Source: Tenebrio molitor | Taxonomy: Eukaryota > Arthropoda > Insecta > Coleoptera > Tenebrionidae | Direction: 5' to 3' | DNA: 64,000 nucleotides | Assembly (NCBI RefSeq): GCF_963966145.1 | Contig: NC_091046.1 | Location: 19,716,001-19,780,000, forward strand | Part shown: piece after piece, positions 1-12,084 of the stretch | Position numbering within the stretch: the first letter of the stretch is position 1 | Layout of the letters: each line of letters opens with the position of its first letter | Program-made: the position numbers and the translations under genes | The notes under the pieces: model-generated | The model's database searches: none | Told to the model about the DNA's origin: nothing | What the model saw: only the letters and a program-made list of their open reading frames with translations

Positions 1-156
1 GTAGACACCATCATCAATAACTTGAAATTCAATTTCCTTACAATCGATATTTGTTATTGCCGTATCAGTACGAAATTACGAAAAACGCACAAAAATCATT
101 TTTTGAAGTAACTAATAAACAAATTTCAATTGTCACTGCATTAACATGACTATAAT

Positions 157-329
157 GGGTGATTTTTTAAATTTGGCGTCGAAGTAGGCGTTGAACTGTC
201 GATTGTGAACGCATTATACAGGTTACGGATCACGGATCAGCTGTTTAAATCTTACGCTTTTACATGAGTGGTATGCTCTCAATCGACTCTCCAACGCCTA
301 CTTCGACGCAAAATTAAAAAAAAACCCCT
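157..329. mobile_element. Short inverted-repeat element (family A, copy 1)
   Basis: The two ends are inverted copies of about 60 bp. Each carries GCGTCGAAGTAGGCGTTG and then a GTCGATTG stretch. The centre has ATCACGGATCAGCTGTTTAA. A second copy lies at 28797-28994 with the same centre. No coding capacity is visible, so it is a non-autonomous MITE-like element. The terminal repeat resembles the sub-terminal part of the elements at 31531 and 61869. Confidence 0.75.
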
Positions 330-2040
330 TTACTATCCGTTTATTAAATTCCCGCACTGTCAGTGTGAAATGTTTGACTTTTTTTTGGAGTGTACCTATG
401 GTGACATACCTTTTCAGTTGCCTGTATACAAAATCTAGTTATAAGAAGGTCAACAAGAAAAGTTTGGTTATGTTATTGGAGTTAATTATCTTCTTTCCAA
501 ACAATAATGAACAATACGCCGCTTCTCCCTGGCCGTTAACAGTATTATTTTATATTTAATTTTTTTTGTTTCGTGTAAGTAGCATTTTGAATGAGAGAAA
601 TCGAATTTATTAAACTCAACTTCAATTTGAAATTTCAAATTTTTGCGCCAACGTTAAAGTAAAAATTACTATATTATAGTCTCAGAACGGCAGTGCGGCA
701 ACTTGCAAACACTTTGACAGTGTGTCTTTTTTTATAATCAATTGTCAGTGTCAAAATACAGAAAAAGATCAAACTGTATATTAAAAATCATTGACATTTG
801 GTCAAGTTCTATCTCAATTTCACCCTAGATTTCCCCTAGAACATTATTGAGGTTATGTTGCATATGAGTGTGACACACGTGTTTAGTTTAAATTTAAATT
901 GTCAAATGTGACAATCAGTGAAAATTTCAAGTCAATGTTTCAAACATGATTTATAAAATTCACTGTTTCGAATTTTCTGCCAACCTGACAACACTTTGAC
1001 AATTTATTATAAAAAAAGACTTTACCTACCTACTTCACGACACTTCTGATTTTAGTCAAACAGATTACAATGAAAATTGTGTACATTTTTAAATTAATAA
1101 AAGCAGTTGTATAAAAAATAGATGTATGATGGATTTGTTAAAAATGATCTTATTTTGTTTGTGGGGATGGTCAACTAGCTACGCTCGTTTCCCAATCTAC
1201 CCCACCTACAAAATAAAATCTTACTTTTAACACTTACATTATAAATAACTATTATAGATTACAAGGAAAAGAAATTCCTTATAATATATGATTTATTTTT
1301 TATTACATTCTGTATCAAGTTAGTGATTTGGATTTCCTCTTTGAATTTTACCGCTCCTGTAAATGACACCGTCTGTATCATCTTTAACAATGGAATGTTA
1401 CCGCCCAAAAATAATACTCATGTTAAGACAATGCTTGATCGGGCAACATATCTCACTTCAAACTAAAGGCGGCTCGTCACCGTCACGAGAATCATCTTTT
1501 AAATTCACTTGTACAACATTCTGGTTTTGATTTAGATAAATGTTTATGAAATTTTTTTTCTTTACTTTTTTGTTCAGGATTCTTATTTTATTAGATGATT
1601 TTTATGCTCACAATTTTAAAATAAAACTATAAAAATGCATCACTATAGATATTATAGATATACCTATGCAAACCAAACAGAGAAACTATGAGACGTTGCT
1701 TAATTGAAATCTTTTATTTGTCACGTCACTGTCAGAAGAAGTCTTTGTTTTAAATACTGACGCACCTCACACTCATTTTATTTTTGACAGCTGTTCAATA
1801 CATTTACCAATAAGTGATTGTTTCAGTCTCGACGTACATAGTAAAACTTTTGCAATCTTTATTTGGGGTATAAATTTGCAATTATGGCTTCTTTGTTGTA
1901 ACCAGGAAGAAGTGTCATAAAACGTACCTATCGATTAATGTTCTATAATATGTAATTTCATTTGAGAGCTTCAGGTTCTGACATATTTTTTAGATGTTAT
2001 CTCCGTTAAAGTTTGATAACGTTGGTCCGGTTAGTCTCAA
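330..2040. other. AT-rich stretch without recognisable gene
   Basis: The only open frames are short and low-complexity, such as the one at 365-559, and none shows a recognisable motif. The stretch contains one fold-back palindrome, listed separately. I see no other feature here. Confidence 0.6.
1137..1232. repeat. Fold-back palindrome
   Basis: The left arm reads GTTAAAAATGATCTTATTTT and continues to GTGGGG. The right arm starts CCCCACC and ends AAATCTTACTTTTAAC, which is its imperfect reverse complement. The central loop contains CTAGCTACGCTCG. It belongs to a set of palindromes in this window with CGAG/CTCG centres. Confidence 0.65.
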
Positions 2041-2135
2041 TTTGTCTTGAACATTGCATATCTGATGAAATTAATCATCGGATTACCTAAATGGATTGCG
2101 ATGCAGGCTAGCTGCGGCCTGACATTGGAGAAGAG

Positions 2136-2312
2136 ATGTCTGCTAGTGCGGTCATTGAATTTAGAAGCCATAAAGCACCCTATTCAATGCATACGTGTCC
2201 GGCGCGAGTGCAAGTGGATAGCGGTTCAGTTTATTGTTCAACTGGCCTTGGTCAACTCTTCATTGTATGTGTACCATTACCAAAATGGTCAACTGAAATC
2301 GACATAAAATAA
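2136..2312 (+). CDS. Unrecognised small open frame of 58 codons
   Basis: An ATG-to-TAA frame lies in a segment with more even base composition than its surroundings. The product begins MSASAVIEF and contains HTCPARVQVDSG and a hydrophobic LFIVCVPLP run near the end. I recognise no family. An overlapping frame of 86 codons (2047-2307) exists, and either or neither may be real. The block could equally be a fragment of an old repeat. No promoter or polyadenylation signal decides the matter. Confidence 0.15.
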   Translation: MSASAVIEFRSHKAPYSMHTCPARVQVDSGSVYCSTGLGQLFIVCVPLPKWSTEIDIK

Positions 2313-3031
2313 GCTTACGCCGCACGTATAATACAGGTATTAATTGAGAGTCAAGGTGCATCGGTATTTGTTGGTCTATGCGTTGGGGATATAGATTATT
2401 CGTTATTCCCCTCTAGAGGATGCATCAAAATTTATAACGAAAGTGATTTTGTATGCATACAGAATATCAGACCGGACGGATATTGAGTCTATACCGAGGG
2501 ACATTTTATTTATCACAACGAAGCGTCTTTTTATACATAGGGTGTTTCAGCACAACATTTCGAAGAGATTTTCTTCGAATAGATCCTAACATATTCATTA
2601 ATAAGTTTGTTCATGGATTATTTGTGTATAGTAATTAGTAATTACTAAATAGTACATCCTCTGTCCAAAATTATAGTATAGGTGCACAATAAAATAATTC
2701 TTTTTTTCGATACATTATATTGAAACAAATTTAACTGAACTTAAACATTATTTAAACATATTTTGAGTTGCAATAAGAACAGTTAAATTCAATTGCGCTG
2801 GTCACAAGTCAATTGCTTAGTTTTTCGGTCTCTTCTTATAAGGAACCACTATTTTCTTTAATTATACCTTCCACATTTTCGTCAAAACGGGTCTGATTTT
2901 GATTGTGTACTGTTTTTGCTTTTTTCCACTCACATCAACAAAATGTCAAGAGTTGCTCTGAGCATAGCCACCTATACAAGTATTAAGAATTCATTATTTT
3001 TATCAATTATAATACAATAAGTGGTCTAATT

Positions 3032-3172
3032 TTTTCCGACAAAATTTGTCATTTAAGACATGAGTAGCTTTTGCAACGAAAATTACACGAGTCGACGAAG
3101 GAGACGAGTGTAATTTTCCAAAAGCAAAAGCTACGAATGCTTTAAATGACAAATTTTGCAGAAAAAATTAGA
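3032..3172. repeat. Fold-back palindrome
   Basis: The arms carry ACAAAATTTGTCATTTAA on the left and TTAAATGACAAATTTTG on the right, then GTAGCTTTTGC against GCAAAAGCTAC. The centre reads CACGAGTCGACGAAGGAGAC followed by GAGTG. It has no coding content. Confidence 0.7.
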
Positions 3173-3272
3173 CCACGAATTGTATTCGACTTGACAATCC
3201 ACCGAGAAAATTTTTATCGAGTTGACCTAATAAATTTGACGTTTCATTTTGACATAAATTTTTTCGCTGAAA

Positions 3273-3338
3273 AACCACTAGTTGTTTTTTCACTCAGCTG
3301 GTTGTTTTTTCACTCTGCTCGGTGTTTTTTCACTATAA
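3273..3338. repeat. Tandem repeat, about 22-bp unit, three copies
   Basis: The unit GTTGTTTTTTCACTCAGCTG recurs three times with small changes (CACTCTGCTCG, CACTATAAATC). It is a simple tandem array with no apparent function. Confidence 0.7.
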
Positions 3339-3540
3339 ATCAGTTTGATTGGTCCAAATTTGAAAAATGCTGCAATTCGATTGGTTAAAAATTTTCGAGT
3401 TGGATTGTCAACATAAAATGTTTGAAACTCATTAGCTCCAGGGAGGGAGTAATTAGATACATTGAGGACATTGTCGAATACCGAATCGATGCGTTTTTAG
3501 TGGCAGATTTATTTTTGGTTACAAATGTATAGTCCTTTTT

Positions 3541-3600
3541 TTTAAACAATTGTCAGTGTTAAAATTCCCTCAAAGACCAGACTGTACCACCCTAAAACCA
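3541..3600. mobile_element. Solo end of an inverted-repeat element
   Basis: AACAATTGTCAGTGT, then AAAATT, and then CTGTACCACCCTAAAA match, in inverted order, the right end of the element at 48901-49257. Only this end is seen here, so the copy is truncated or degraded beyond recognition on the other side. Confidence 0.5.
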
Positions 3601-4240
3601 TTCGTTTCGGAACACCTCTATCGTAAAATCTCCCTAAATGTCAGAAAAGTTTCAGGTGTAAGTAAATTTTATACCAAAAGACAAGAAATAAAGACGATGA
3701 TGACACTGAAAAGTGCAACTGAACATACCTATACTTGAAAATGGGAATTTATTTAATGGGTAATATAAGCAGTTTATTCATTTTCAGAATCTCACCCTCA
3801 ATCGTCTTCCGAATATATGATTCTGCGGAAAGTTAAAATATTATTGGGGGAATGTCCTCAATGGTGGGAAATCTACCAATACCTCGAATATAATGAGCAT
3901 CTTTACTGCAATTTCTTACATTCGCATGGTCATGGTCGGTTTTTTTGTGTGCATTTCAATCATAGCTAATTTTTGAAGTGAAAACTTCTTTAGGCGCACT
4001 ACATACATTTTATTCCCGGGCAGTGAATTAGTTTAATGCGACACGGTAAAATCGTAACGCAGATCAGCGCAAATCGTCCGCAGAACGACACGGTAAGCTA
4101 AAATCATGGGAGTCGAGATTTTTTGCGGAGCGAGCGAAAAACAATCAACTGTGTGTCACTTGTCAGTTTTCAATTTTCAGTGATAATTGTGTTGTGACCT
4201 GACTGACCTTAGTGCAGAGCTGCAGGAGTAACTGTATATA

Positions 4241-5450
4241 CAGGGTGACTGACGAAAAACCTTTGATGCTGTATCTTGCTTATTTTTTATCCGATTTGAA
4301 TAAATGACACATCAAATGAAATAATTTTGAAAACACTTCAATACCGACTAAATAAAAAAAAATATATTGCGTCCAGTTTTTGACAGATGAACATCAGCTT
4401 CTTTTTTTCAAATAGCACTGTACATTTTTTTTTATTCAGTATTGTAGAGATTTGTCTTCTGAATATAAAAATGCAAAGAACTATACCCATTCATTAAACA
4501 AAAGTCAAGAAATTAAAGAGTAAATGTACAAAATTTAAAAATCAAGTGACCAAAATAAACAAGAGAGAAGTTTGTTCTAAATGCTCCAAATGACTAAGTA
4601 AGCTCTGAGTATTCATTTGTCGAAACAGTTTGATAATAATAATATTATAATGTTGCTGTGGAAGAAAATTTCCAAAGACGATTTAGTGTTAACCTGTGGT
4701 GTGCCATTTTTGGAGATAGAATGGACTAGTGGGTCCATTCCAAACAAAATAAGCAATTTTCTGGATGAGATACCATTAGCAGTGTTGAATAGAGTCGTGT
4801 TTCATCAGGACGGCGCCATACCACATAACGCATACATGAATTTTGTATTTTTAAATCATTTAAATCATTTGAACGTGAATGGGTGCTCATGGAGATATTC
4901 GATGGCTCGCTAGATCCTCAGATTTGAATCCATTGTATTTCTTTATATTCATTCGAAACTTTCGAGACAATGTTTATTTGACTCCACCAGGTACCCAAAA
5001 AGAGTTAAGGAAAAAGATAGTGCGCGAGTATGTCAGGAAAAACCCTGAAATTTTTTACTGAATGCAAAGGTGGGCATTTGTAGAAGATATCGATAGTGTC
5101 TGCAACAGCATTGAGGAAATTTTGAGCAACTAGAATAGATTTTGTATTGTTTACAAATTTGATTACTTGATTTTTTCAATTTTTTTCATTTAAAATAGAT
5201 TTTTTGTTCTTTCTTTTAATGTAAGAATATTCAGAAGAAGATTCTTTATAAGAACGAATAAAAAAATATATAGAGTGTAATTTGAAAAAAAAAGTTGGCT
5301 ATCGTCTGTCAAAAAATAGATGTCGAAAAAAATATCGAATAGGATAATAATGAAGTGTTTTTCGAACCATTTCATTTGATGTGTCATTTATTCAAATCGA
5401 ATAAAGAATAAGTAAGATACAGCGTCAAAGGTTTTTCGTCAGTCACCTTG
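4241..5450 (+). mobile_element. Tc1/mariner-type DNA transposon, decayed (family C)
   Basis: The element starts CAGGGTGACTGACGAAAAAC and ends with the inverse of CAAGGTGACTGACGAAAAAC. The inverted ends can be followed for well over 100 bp. TA flanks both sides, as expected for Tc1/mariner target duplication. A broken transposase frame lies between the ends on the plus strand. A lone end of the same family lies at 14792-15032. Confidence 0.85.
4647..5133 (+). pseudogene. Broken mariner-type (DDE) transposase, C-terminal half
   Basis: In the family a DDE transposase cuts and pastes the element. The visible part has FHQDGAIPH, matching the conserved second catalytic Asp segment of this family (QDGAPPH type). 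It then shows WLARSSDLNPLYFF, which corresponds to the WPARSPDLNPLDFF segment carrying the third acidic residue, here changed from D to Y. The frame shifts between these two segments, near 4870-4900, and a TGA at 5059-5061 interrupts the last part, whose frame continues to about 5133. No N-terminal DNA-binding domain is evident upstream. The gene sits inside inverted ends at 4241 and 5450, so it is the element's own lost transposase. It is not functional as read. Confidence 0.8.
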
Positions 5451-5456
5451 TATATA

Positions 5457-5625
5457 CAGGTTATTTCACGAGTGATAATGAACCTGACGTAATTTAAAAT
5501 GCAACCCACACTATATTTCCGAAAAAGCTGGCTACTGAAATTAAAATGTCCGGCTTTTTTTGAAAATGTATTGTGGGTTGAATTTATTATTCCGTCAGGC
5601 TCATTATCACTCGTGAAATATCCTG
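5457..5625. mobile_element. 169-bp inverted-repeat element (MITE)
   Basis: The ends are CAGGTTATTTCACGAGTGAT and the inverse of CAGGATATTTCACGAGTGAT. TA flanks both sides (5455-5456 and 5626-5627). It directly abuts the mariner element ending at 5450. A related end occurs at 15033-15086 and a weaker one near 43255-43305. Confidence 0.85.
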
Positions 5626-5928
5626 TATAGTTTTATATAATATAAACGATAAAGACACGACAAATATTGTAAGTTTACAGATAGATGTAGGATTTAATAC
5701 GTAATTCTCAATTATATGGCTTCAACAATTCATCTATTGGAAAAATTTGTGTAGCAAAATTTGAAGAGGAAAATGGACAAATTATCATAATACAGGGTAT
5801 TGGTATTGCTATGAAAACTTGTGTTGTGTTCAATGTCATCGTCAAGAAAATAACACTTAAACATCCAAACCTAACCTCACAAATTTTGCTAGAGTGTACC
5901 TCTAAAAGCGGACGTATTTGCAGTTTCT

Positions 5929-6314
5929 ATAATACATTCATTTTTGTTTTAGACCAGAGTAGGCTATTTTAATTTTTTTAAATGTTGGTATCGGGGCTAT
6001 GTCAAAATAACAAAATCAAAATTGTTCGAACTGCCAGTGTCAAATTTGACATTATTATTAAGTATTAAGGTAAATTAGTTTTAAATTTGTGCGATATTTA
6101 CATTTATCACTAAATACACACATTATTGAGTCCTCGAAACTATGTAGTTAATTGGAAAATGATAATGCTTGGCTACATGGTCATGAATTTTGACAAGAAA
6201 GTGTAACCTCAAATATTATACATGATGTATATTGTCATTCAGCCACAGTCCTACCATACAACTCGCCCAATTTCCATAGCCTACTGTGGTCTAAAACAAA
6301 AGTGAATGCACTGT
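5929..6314. mobile_element. Inverted-repeat element of about 390 bp
   Basis: The left end carries TTTTGTTTTAGACCAGAGTA and GGCTAT. The right end carries ATAGCC, then TACTGTGGTCTAAAACAAAA, its inverse. The inverted match is about 36 bp. There is no coding frame inside. Confidence 0.7.
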
Positions 6315-6319
6315 ATCTA

Positions 6320-7340
6320 TGAAAAATACAGATTTTTTATGTTTATTTAAAAACAACATTGGATTTAAATAATATTCTTAATTATTTATGCCTTGCTCCT
6401 TATTCCTCCAAGTCATCCATAATGATATAGTTTTTATAGAATAGGTACATATTACTTAAAATCAGTAACGAGCATCATAGAAGTTTTCACTTCTGTCGTG
6501 CGGTCTTAAGCACACACTCTTTTTTTTTCTCGTTGTGTTAGATCCTGGCTTTCGGAAACTCTTTTTACTTTTTATTTTAATTTAAATGTAGTTGCGGCTT
6601 CAGTAGCGCAAGCGCCTTCATATCAAAGTGACTGCGACTGACATACAGTTGACATTTTACGTTGCTAACCTAATAATAACTATCAAATAACTAGTGGCTC
6701 ATACGAACATAACACTTTGACAATTGTTTAAAAAAAATGGATTTTACATATGTGTTTGTGTATATTATATTTATATATTCCACAAACAATATGGTAACTT
6801 ATACGTATGCAACACTATCTTACAAACCGGACGAATCAACGTATCCGGAGCGATACCTGTGCAGCATTAGTGTCTTTAAAATCGTGAAACAAAATAAATG
6901 CATGACTCATAAAGTAGGAGTGACTAACAAATGACTACTAACCAATAATGTAATTTATAATTTGTGTATTATGTACACATAAATGTATCTGAAATTAAAA
7001 ATGTAAAAATTTGAACATATTTGGTAGTTTAAAAAAAAATTAAAGTAAATCTCCGTTATTTATAGCTATATAGCTATATTTATAAAACTGGAATAAATCA
7101 CTTTAAAAACACTATAAGCACAACATAGACTAATGGTTTTTTTTTTAATTAATTCAAGGTCAGATGATAGTAAACTTTGTTTTTTCAAATAGCTTGGTAT
7201 ATTTTTTAATTGCGATTTTGAAAGAGATTATTTTTCTGGATCCAACGATATGCTGCATTCTAGGATGCGCTTAATAGTAACCGAGAAAATAAATAAATAA
7301 TAATAATAAAATACCATTATTCACTCATTATTGTAATTTT
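6320..7340. other. AT-rich stretch without recognisable gene
   Basis: The stretch has short open frames only, for example 6737-6934, and none has recognisable motifs. I see nothing else to annotate. Confidence 0.5.
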
Positions 7341-7346
7341 TTCATA

Positions 7347-7563
7347 TACAAGGTGATTTTGAAAGTTGTGCAGATATTTTAATCACGAGCTACTGGCTTC
7401 ATGTAGAACTCGAAAAAAATATTTAAAAAATTCTATGTCAAAAAAATAAAATGACATTTATTTTTTTGAGCACCAATTTTTTTTAATTGCTTTTAGTTTT
7501 CTACGTTGTCAAACAACCTGGTAAGTAAAATTTCGGTACATTTTAAAAATACACCCTGTATAT
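7347..7563. mobile_element. Possible short inverted-repeat element
   Basis: The segment starts TACAAGGTGATTTTGAAAG and ends with ACACCCTGTATA. The outermost 12 to 15 bases are inverted copies and TA is present at both edges. An internal hairpin is built from TCAAAAAAATAAAATGACAT and its partner. The ends are short, so the call is modest. Confidence 0.4.
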
Positions 7564-7737
7564 CATATTTTATAAAACGGTTTTATATCAGTGTTTTTGA
7601 AAGTTTTTGAAGTGAAAATGAGCAAAAGAGACGATGAGAGGAAACTTAAACTTTTATCCAAGACAAAAAGATAATTATGTTTGGACAATTTAACATATAG
7701 TTGACACTTCCAAACTAGTGCAGTGTAATACAATAGT

Positions 7738-7866
7738 ATATTACATACCGAGGCGGAAAGTGTCCCATTCCGGTCGAGAGAACAATAGTTTACCGAGAGG
7801 CTTGCCCTCGAGGTGAACTAATTCCCGAGACACAGGAATGGACTTTCGCCGAGGTTTGTATACTAT
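7738..7866. repeat. Fold-back palindrome
   Basis: The left arm ATACCGAGGCGGAAAGTGTC and CCATTCC pairs with the right arm GGAATGG and ACTTTCGCCGAGGTTTGTAT. The centre has ACCGAGAGGCTTGCCCTCG. No coding frame is present. Confidence 0.65.
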
Positions 7867-8551
7867 TTTATTCACAATCAATCAAGTAATAAAACAAGCA
7901 ACATTATAATAATAAAAAATAAATAAAATCAACCCCCGTAATATTATCGTTTATTTCGGCAAAATATTAAAACTTAGTAGGCGCGCACGATTGAGATTGT
8001 ATTAAATTTTAGTTCACAAAAGTCAAACCAAATTGACTGCTCACATTTTTTAACAAACAAAATGTGCGATAGTGAAATAGAGTGTACCCTCCCCAGAATT
8101 GCGGGAATCCGCACACAAATAACACTTAATCTCTTACCTGAGAAAAGTAAATTACGATACCAGAAAAACGTACAGAGATTTTCGCGATTGGTGCGACAGT
8201 AGGGCCACCACAGGCCAGTTATGGGTTTCATTACTGACCGCTTACGACTCATTACTGACTCCTTTTTTACCATTACTGACCGGTTGATTTGTACGCTTGC
8301 AATCGCTCACTTTCCTTTACCTTTAAGTGGTTCGAAAAGCTGTACGTTACTAACCGATTGTGAATAAAATGTATTATTTCGGTGAAAATGTTCCTGATTT
8401 TCTTGTGATAATTAAAACGAATACAATTTCTTCAATTGCAAAGGTCGTTAAAACTTCTTCGTACTTTCTTTCTGGCTCTAGGTATACACGTCTGTCATCT
8501 CCTCGACAGCTTTATGATATCCTTTTATAATAGCTATTTACAATCGAGTGT

Positions 8552-8640
8552 GGGAAGTTACATTTTGTAGCACGAAGTTTAATTTGAAACACGACGCGCA
8601 GCAGAGTGTTTCATAAACTGAGCGTTGCAAAATGTTTCAC
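8552..8640. repeat. Fold-back palindrome
   Basis: GTGTGGGAAGTTACATTTTG on the left pairs imperfectly with CAAAATGTTTCACACAC on the right. An inner pair GAAACAC/GTGTTTC surrounds a GACGCGCAG centre. Confidence 0.55.
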
Positions 8641-8929
8641 ACACAAGGTATGTATAATGCTTTTTGGCCGACGTTTTTTAATTTAAAATGTTAAAAACAA
8701 TTACTACTTTTCGAATTTTAATGGAATGCACCCAAGAATTGTCAAATGTAAGGTAGAACCGACAGATGGCGCTGCTATTTTCATTTCTTTTAGATTTTAT
8801 TTTCTAAAACGAATTGAATTCAAAATGTATACATATTGTTCTCCTGAAACTCGGCTTCATAAAATTAAAATTGTGTATTTCTTCTACGTTTCTAAAAGTT
8901 AAAAACCAGGATTATTTACTTTGCCGCAT

Positions 8930-9260
8930 AGTATGTAGGAAAAATTCACCGTCGCACAGTCGCTGTAAAAACAAAGTTTCATGTGACGTGAACAGTTTCC
9001 ATCACAGGAGGCCAAAAATGTTTTTTTCACTGCGACGCAAGCAAGCTTCGCAAAAACATTTTCACTTCCATATTGTCAAATTTATTATTACCATTCAACG
9101 TTTCCTTCAGTGGTCCCAAGTAGTGATAATTACAGTCAGGGTTGTAAATAGTTTGTGGAAAATTCTTTCAGTACAATTTTCCAGTGTTTTCTTGGTCGAC
9201 TGTGTGGTGTGCGGACATGCGTTATCGTAAAGCAGAATCACATTTCTGATTGATAGCTTC
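8930..9260 (-). pseudogene. Decayed mariner-type transposase, C-terminal part
   Basis: Read on the minus strand, DNACPHTT (about 9202-9229) matches the conserved catalytic segment HDNARPH of mariner transposases. About 35 codons downstream comes a stretch readable as DYHLLGPLKETLNG in a shifted frame (near 9099-9135), corresponding to the CDYHLFGPLKE segment of the family. The following residues (FLRSLLAS) also fit. Several stops and frameshifts break the gene. Remnants may extend upstream to about 9700, but I cannot confirm them. No clear inverted ends were found around it. Confidence 0.65.
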
Positions 9261-10484
9261 TGTTCTTTCCATTAAAATGAGGGCTTAATTTTTGAGATAA
9301 CAGTTGAAAAAGGCGCAGTAATTGTACACCGAGACGTCAAAAAACCCATGTATAAAACACTGTCGACACTCTAAAACACGGTGTCTGTTGATCTCTGTGA
9401 TTAGAGAGCGTTTTGCACGCAACAATTTTTTGGCCGTGCATAAAATTTTGACACTAGTGGAACACTTGCGTCTTTGACAAAGTTTCTTCCCACACACTGT
9501 CGCCGAAGTCTTATAAAAACTTCAAGACGTCTTACGTTTTCGTTCCAAAGAAATCTAATAATAATGCAAAAGAGGTGTGTGAGTGATTGTTCTATCATCG
9601 TTGTACACACTAAAAGGCTGGGGTTTGGGGTTGCTTCATGTAATTATTCCTTGATAGCAATACCCGTAATGGTGAAGTTCACCCTGAATGTCGGTTAACT
9701 GCCTTGTCACTGACGAATTTGAATAATAATGTGACGGTATTCGTGGCTAATAGGTATTTACATTAGAGTACGATAGGGGTATTCTACAGTGCGAAAATTA
9801 GGTTTCCGTGATTAGTTGGAGCGCTGTAAAATACCTACCATACAACATTTGTATTAGACTTTTCGGATGACCAAATGTTTTATTTTGCACTTTTGCAATT
9901 TTTATGAAATAACAAATGTCACACTTTTTAACATACAGAGCTGCCAACTCGATAGGTTATATTTTCTCTATTATGATTATTTATTAGTCAATACAATAAA
10001 ATAAAAACATTTATCGGAAAAATAATATAATATGTAAATGTCTGTTTTTACACTAAATTAAAGTAACGTATGAACACTTTAATTTTAAAGTAACTGTAAA
10101 AAACATAATTGAACCGTGTATGCTACCGCACTTCCCCAGGAATTTACAACATCCGTCGGTAAATTGCAGCTAAGGTAAAGGTGTGTCTCTCAGTTAGGGA
10201 AAAATAACTTTGTAACAGATAAAATAATCTTAAATGCAAAAACACTTTTTTGTAGTGTAATTTTACTTATTTCTTAAAGAATCAATAATTTCTATGAAAT
10301 ACCAAATGTCTAAAAAACGCATTGACTGCAAAATTGGAATCAATGACAAATGCGAAGAGTTAGAGAACTAACAGCTAAATTTCTGTGTAAAATTTTAAAA
10401 CAATGAACTAATTAACTTGACAGTTCCACTCAGAAAATGTCAACCAATCAGCTTGTAGTATTCAAAGAATCATTGGACCAATTA

Positions 10485-10598
10485 GGAACGAATTACACCG
10501 ATAATTTAGCATTGTCCTAAAATAATCGAAAAATGATCGCTGTAATCACCTCCTCCTTCCTCGAATTATTATCGGTTGTAATTCCACGAGAGCTCTGA
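10485..10598. repeat. Fold-back palindrome
   Basis: GAATTACACCGATAAT on the left pairs with ATTATCGGTTGTAATTC on the right. The centre includes CACCTCCTCCTTCCTCGAAT, a stretch largely repeated near 10960-10980 (CTCCTCCTTCCTCGAATTTT). Confidence 0.55.
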
Positions 10599-10603
10599 AA
10601 TGA

Positions 10604-10740
10604 TCGATTTTTAACACGAAAGCTCTCCTAGGTAACAACGAGTGTCACTTTGACAGTATTAATTTCCCGACACCGAAGGTGGAAGGAAATTATGTCAAAG
10701 TGACACGAGTGGTTACCTTTTGAGAGCTTGAGTGTTAAAA
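10604..10740. repeat. Fold-back palindrome
   Basis: The left arm has GATCGATTTTTAACACGAAAG, then AGCTCTC and GAGTGTCACTTTGACA. The right arm has TGTCAAAGTGACACGAGTGG, GAGAGCT and AGTGTTAAAACAGATC. The arms pair over more than 50 positions with mismatches. The loop centre is CCGACACCGAAGGTGGAAGG. Confidence 0.7.
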
Positions 10741-11141
10741 CAGATCATTTCAAGAACTAGAGTGTAATTCGGTTGATTATTTCATGAATTAAATAGTACC
10801 ATTTGACAACAGTATTTATTTTATTACTTTAGCAAGAGGATTGAAAACATCTGAGAAACCTACTTGACGAATTATCGAATTATCACTATAATCCAAAAAA
10901 TAAAGCCTTACGATTGGTCGAAAACGATGATGAATAAAATAATCGTTGTAGTTTTCTCCTCCTTCCTCGAATTTTGCTAAATTCATTTTCGATCCACAGT
11001 AGAATTTTTGTTGTTTTCGACTAAGTTAACTAACGCTTTGAGAGTCATAACTCATAACTCATAAGAGTACGTATAAATTAAAAAAAATGTGTAAAATTTA
11101 AAAATGAAATTTTCTTTCGTGGAATTGTCATGCCGAATTAC

Positions 11142-11315
11142 AACTCGATGGTACAAAATTGTGGGAATTTTTTCTCCTCATTTTACTCGTACATATTTGT
11201 GTCTTAGACAATTTCCACTCGTTCGCTACGCTCACTCGTGGTAAATTGTCGTCGAAACAAATACTCTATAATGAGATCGAAAATTTCCGACAATTTCGTA
11301 CCATCTCGTTGTGTT
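11142..11315. repeat. Fold-back palindrome
   Basis: GATGGTACAAAATTGTGGGA on the left pairs with AATTTCGTACCATC on the right. TAGACAATTTCCACTCG pairs with CGTGGTAAATTGTC. The centre reads CACTCGTTCGCTACGCTCAC then TCGTGG, the clearest example of the shared centre motif in this window. Confidence 0.7.
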
Positions 11316-11610
11316 ACTAATGACAATTAATTGATTACCAAAAAGAAAACTTATTTGTCAAAGATTAGTTACTATTTAGTTATTATTATAGTCTTATTCA
11401 CATAACTTTACTTTGAATTTGTGAATTACAGTGCTGTTGTACCGTACATAAATACGCAACAACGGCTCGGTCGAATATTGATAACGATGACTCAGTCATC
11501 TAGGAACCGTTTTAAAACCGCAAACATAGATCATAGATATTTGGAAACACTTGGTGAAACGCATTTAGTACGTAATAATGTGTAATTAAATGAAAACTTA
11601 TTGAATGCAG

Positions 11611-11642
11611 TGTAACGTAACGTAATGTAATGTAATGTAATC
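11611..11642. repeat. GTAAY pentanucleotide microsatellite
   Basis: GTAAC occurs twice and then GTAAT about four times in tandem. It is a simple-sequence repeat. Confidence 0.8.
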
Positions 11643-12084
11643 ATTTTAGTAACCCAATTTATCAGAATCTGAAAATTTTGTTTCGAACAGCAGATATCTT
11701 TATTATCTTTTCGAGAGTTTACTTTCATAAAAATTAATCAAATTATAGTAAGGCAACTAATAACAGGTTACAATAGAAATTAATCATGCTATGACCCTCC
11801 TACACTTTTATTGCTTGAATGGAGAACAGTTCGTTTTGGTCAAGTTAGTAATAATTAAATGTTTGAAAAGTGTAATCGAATTGATACATTGCTTGAAGTA
11901 TCAATTATTATCAGCGAAAGAATAATTGCATCTGATTTGAATAAACAATACATCACACATCAAAATCATAAGTGAGTCGGACAAGATAACTTATATGGGT
12001 GCGATGAATCAAGAAACCTATGCATTCTTTTCATAGTTTAGTCATGATTATGGATGTATAAGTGTTGATCGATAGTTAACTCAC

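Larger units (their letters stand above)
9700..12080. other. AT-rich, gene-poor stretch with several palindromes
   Basis: There is no recognisable coding region. Three fold-back palindromes and one pentanucleotide microsatellite lie here and are listed separately. Confidence 0.5.
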